NCBI GenBank assembly: GCA_003558575.1
Contig: PWPY01000017.1
Location: 1-5,856, forward strand
Reading direction: 5' to 3'
Origin: Desulfonatronovibrio sp.
GTDB taxonomy: Bacteria > Desulfobacterota > Desulfovibrionia > Desulfovibrionales > Desulfonatronovibrionaceae
Length of the DNA: 5,856 nucleotides
This document shows, in pieces, positions 5,471 through 5,856 of this stretch. The first letter of the stretch is position 1, and each line of letters opens with the position of its first letter. The notes under the pieces were generated by a model. That model saw only the letters and a program-made list of their open reading frames with translations, ran no database searches and was not told the origin of the DNA. Position numbers and translations under genes: made by a program.

Positions 5471-5856
5471 TTAATTGTCAAGGGGTATTGTTCTAAACAG
5501 ATTCTGTCCCTGTCTGTTGATAAGGAGCATGAGTACCTGTTTGTTGCGGGCATCTTCATTCAGGATACGGGTAAACTCCTGCATGTTGTTTACTGTTTTT
5601 CCATTGGCCTGTAGTATGAGATCTCCAGGAACTACGTCTGCCCGGTGAGCTTTGGATCCTGACTGTACTTCAGTTACCAGAAGTCCTTTGGGACTGCTCA
5701 GTCCCAGTGCCGAAGCTTCCTGAGCAGAAGGGGTTCTCATGGTTAGACCAAGCTCTGCCTCACTTGATTCTTCTTGAGGCTGGACTCCTCTGGCAATTCT
5801 TTGAGAGTCACGCTCTCCAAGGGTTACGTTTACGTTTTTCTTTTTTCCATCACGCC
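5471..5856 (-). CDS. HtrA/Do-family serine protease, C-terminal fragment (PDZ domains; runs off right edge)
   Basis: HtrA/Do (DegP/DegQ-like) proteins are periplasmic serine proteases and chaperones that remove misfolded envelope proteins. The open frame enters at the right edge and ends with TAA at 5473-5471, giving 128 visible residues after a partial codon. The first 16 or so (RDGKKKNVNVTLGERD) match the end of PDZ1 in this family. A Gln/Glu/Ser linker follows (QPQEESSEAE), then PDZ2 from about residue 38: LGLTMRTPSAQEASALGL, carboxylate-binding loop GLLV at 57-60, GSKAHRADVVPGDLILQANG, and the closing strand LLINRQGQNLFRTIPLDN. An internal ATG at 5740 is not the gene start. The signal peptide and His-Asp-Ser protease domain lie outside the window, so protease activity is inferred from the family. 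The choice between degP and degQ cannot be made here. Confidence 0.88.
   Translation of the reverse strand, partial: RDGKKKNVNVTLGERDSQRIARGVQPQEESSEAELGLTMRTPSAQEASALGLSSPKGLLVTEVQSGSKAHRADVVPGDLILQANGKTVNNMQEFTRILNEDARNKQVLMLLINRQGQNLFRTIPLDN

Noticed and set aside
5309..5614. Opposing open frames across the htrA-ispE junction (plus 5309-5614 and minus 5353-5559)
   Set aside because: Both overlap the real htrA and ispE frames and carry no family signature.
5471..5740. An 89-residue stand-alone PDZ protein starting at ATG 5740
   Set aside because: The frame continues upstream without a stop to the window edge with recognisable end-of-PDZ1 sequence; the ATG is internal to HtrA.
1..5856. Search for CRISPR arrays, insertion sequences, phage or toxin-antitoxin genes
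   Set aside because: No regularly spaced repeats, transposase or integrase motifs, or target-site duplications seen; the tRNA-Gln shows no attachment-site duplication in the window.

Overview
The window is bacterial, and every gene in it lies on the minus strand. Read in transcription order (right to left) it holds the 3' end of an HtrA/Do-family periplasmic protease, ispE, a tRNA-Gln gene, prs, rplY (ctc-type L25), pth, a CarD-family regulator, and the 5' end of rho. This block of housekeeping genes, together with the protein signatures (CarD, a TL5/CTC-type L25, a delta-proteobacterial-looking Prs), suggests a Desulfovibrionales-type sulfate reducer (Desulfobacterota). I recall a similar ispE–prs–rplY–pth–carD–rho order in Desulfovibrio. 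The DNA is fairly AT-rich by eye, so a lower-GC relative is more likely than a high-GC Desulfovibrio. Genus is not resolved.

Layout. 5856–5471: C-terminal part of HtrA (end of PDZ1, then PDZ2). 5392–4523: ispE, isoprenoid precursor synthesis. 4512–4438: tRNA-Gln(UUG) with encoded CCA, wedged between ispE and prs. 4419–3472: prs, PRPP synthesis. 3414–2764: rplY, a 5S rRNA-binding ribosomal protein with a long acidic tail. 2763–2571: an intergenic stretch ending in a strong intrinsic terminator whose U-tract touches the pth ribosome binding site. 2570–1977: pth, peptidyl-tRNA recycling. 1976–1743: gap with a plausible carD promoter. 1742–1206: carD, started by a GTG. 1205–771: a 435-base non-coding gap rich in inverted repeats, with a plausible rho promoter. 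770–1: the first 256 residues of Rho, running off the left edge.

The genes form two or three transcription units. ispE, tRNA-Gln, prs and rplY look like one mixed mRNA/tRNA operon (gaps of 10, 18 and 57 bases). It ends at, or is attenuated by, the hairpin before pth. carD and rho each follow a gap large enough for its own promoter. Most products serve core gene expression: translation (tRNA-Gln, L25, Pth), nucleotide and cofactor supply (Prs), transcription initiation (CarD) and termination (Rho).

I found no mobile element, CRISPR array, phage gene or defence system, and no new multi-gene system. The points worth a second look are regulatory: the terminator/RBS junction at pth, the tRNA inside the operon, and the structured, C-rich rho leader region.
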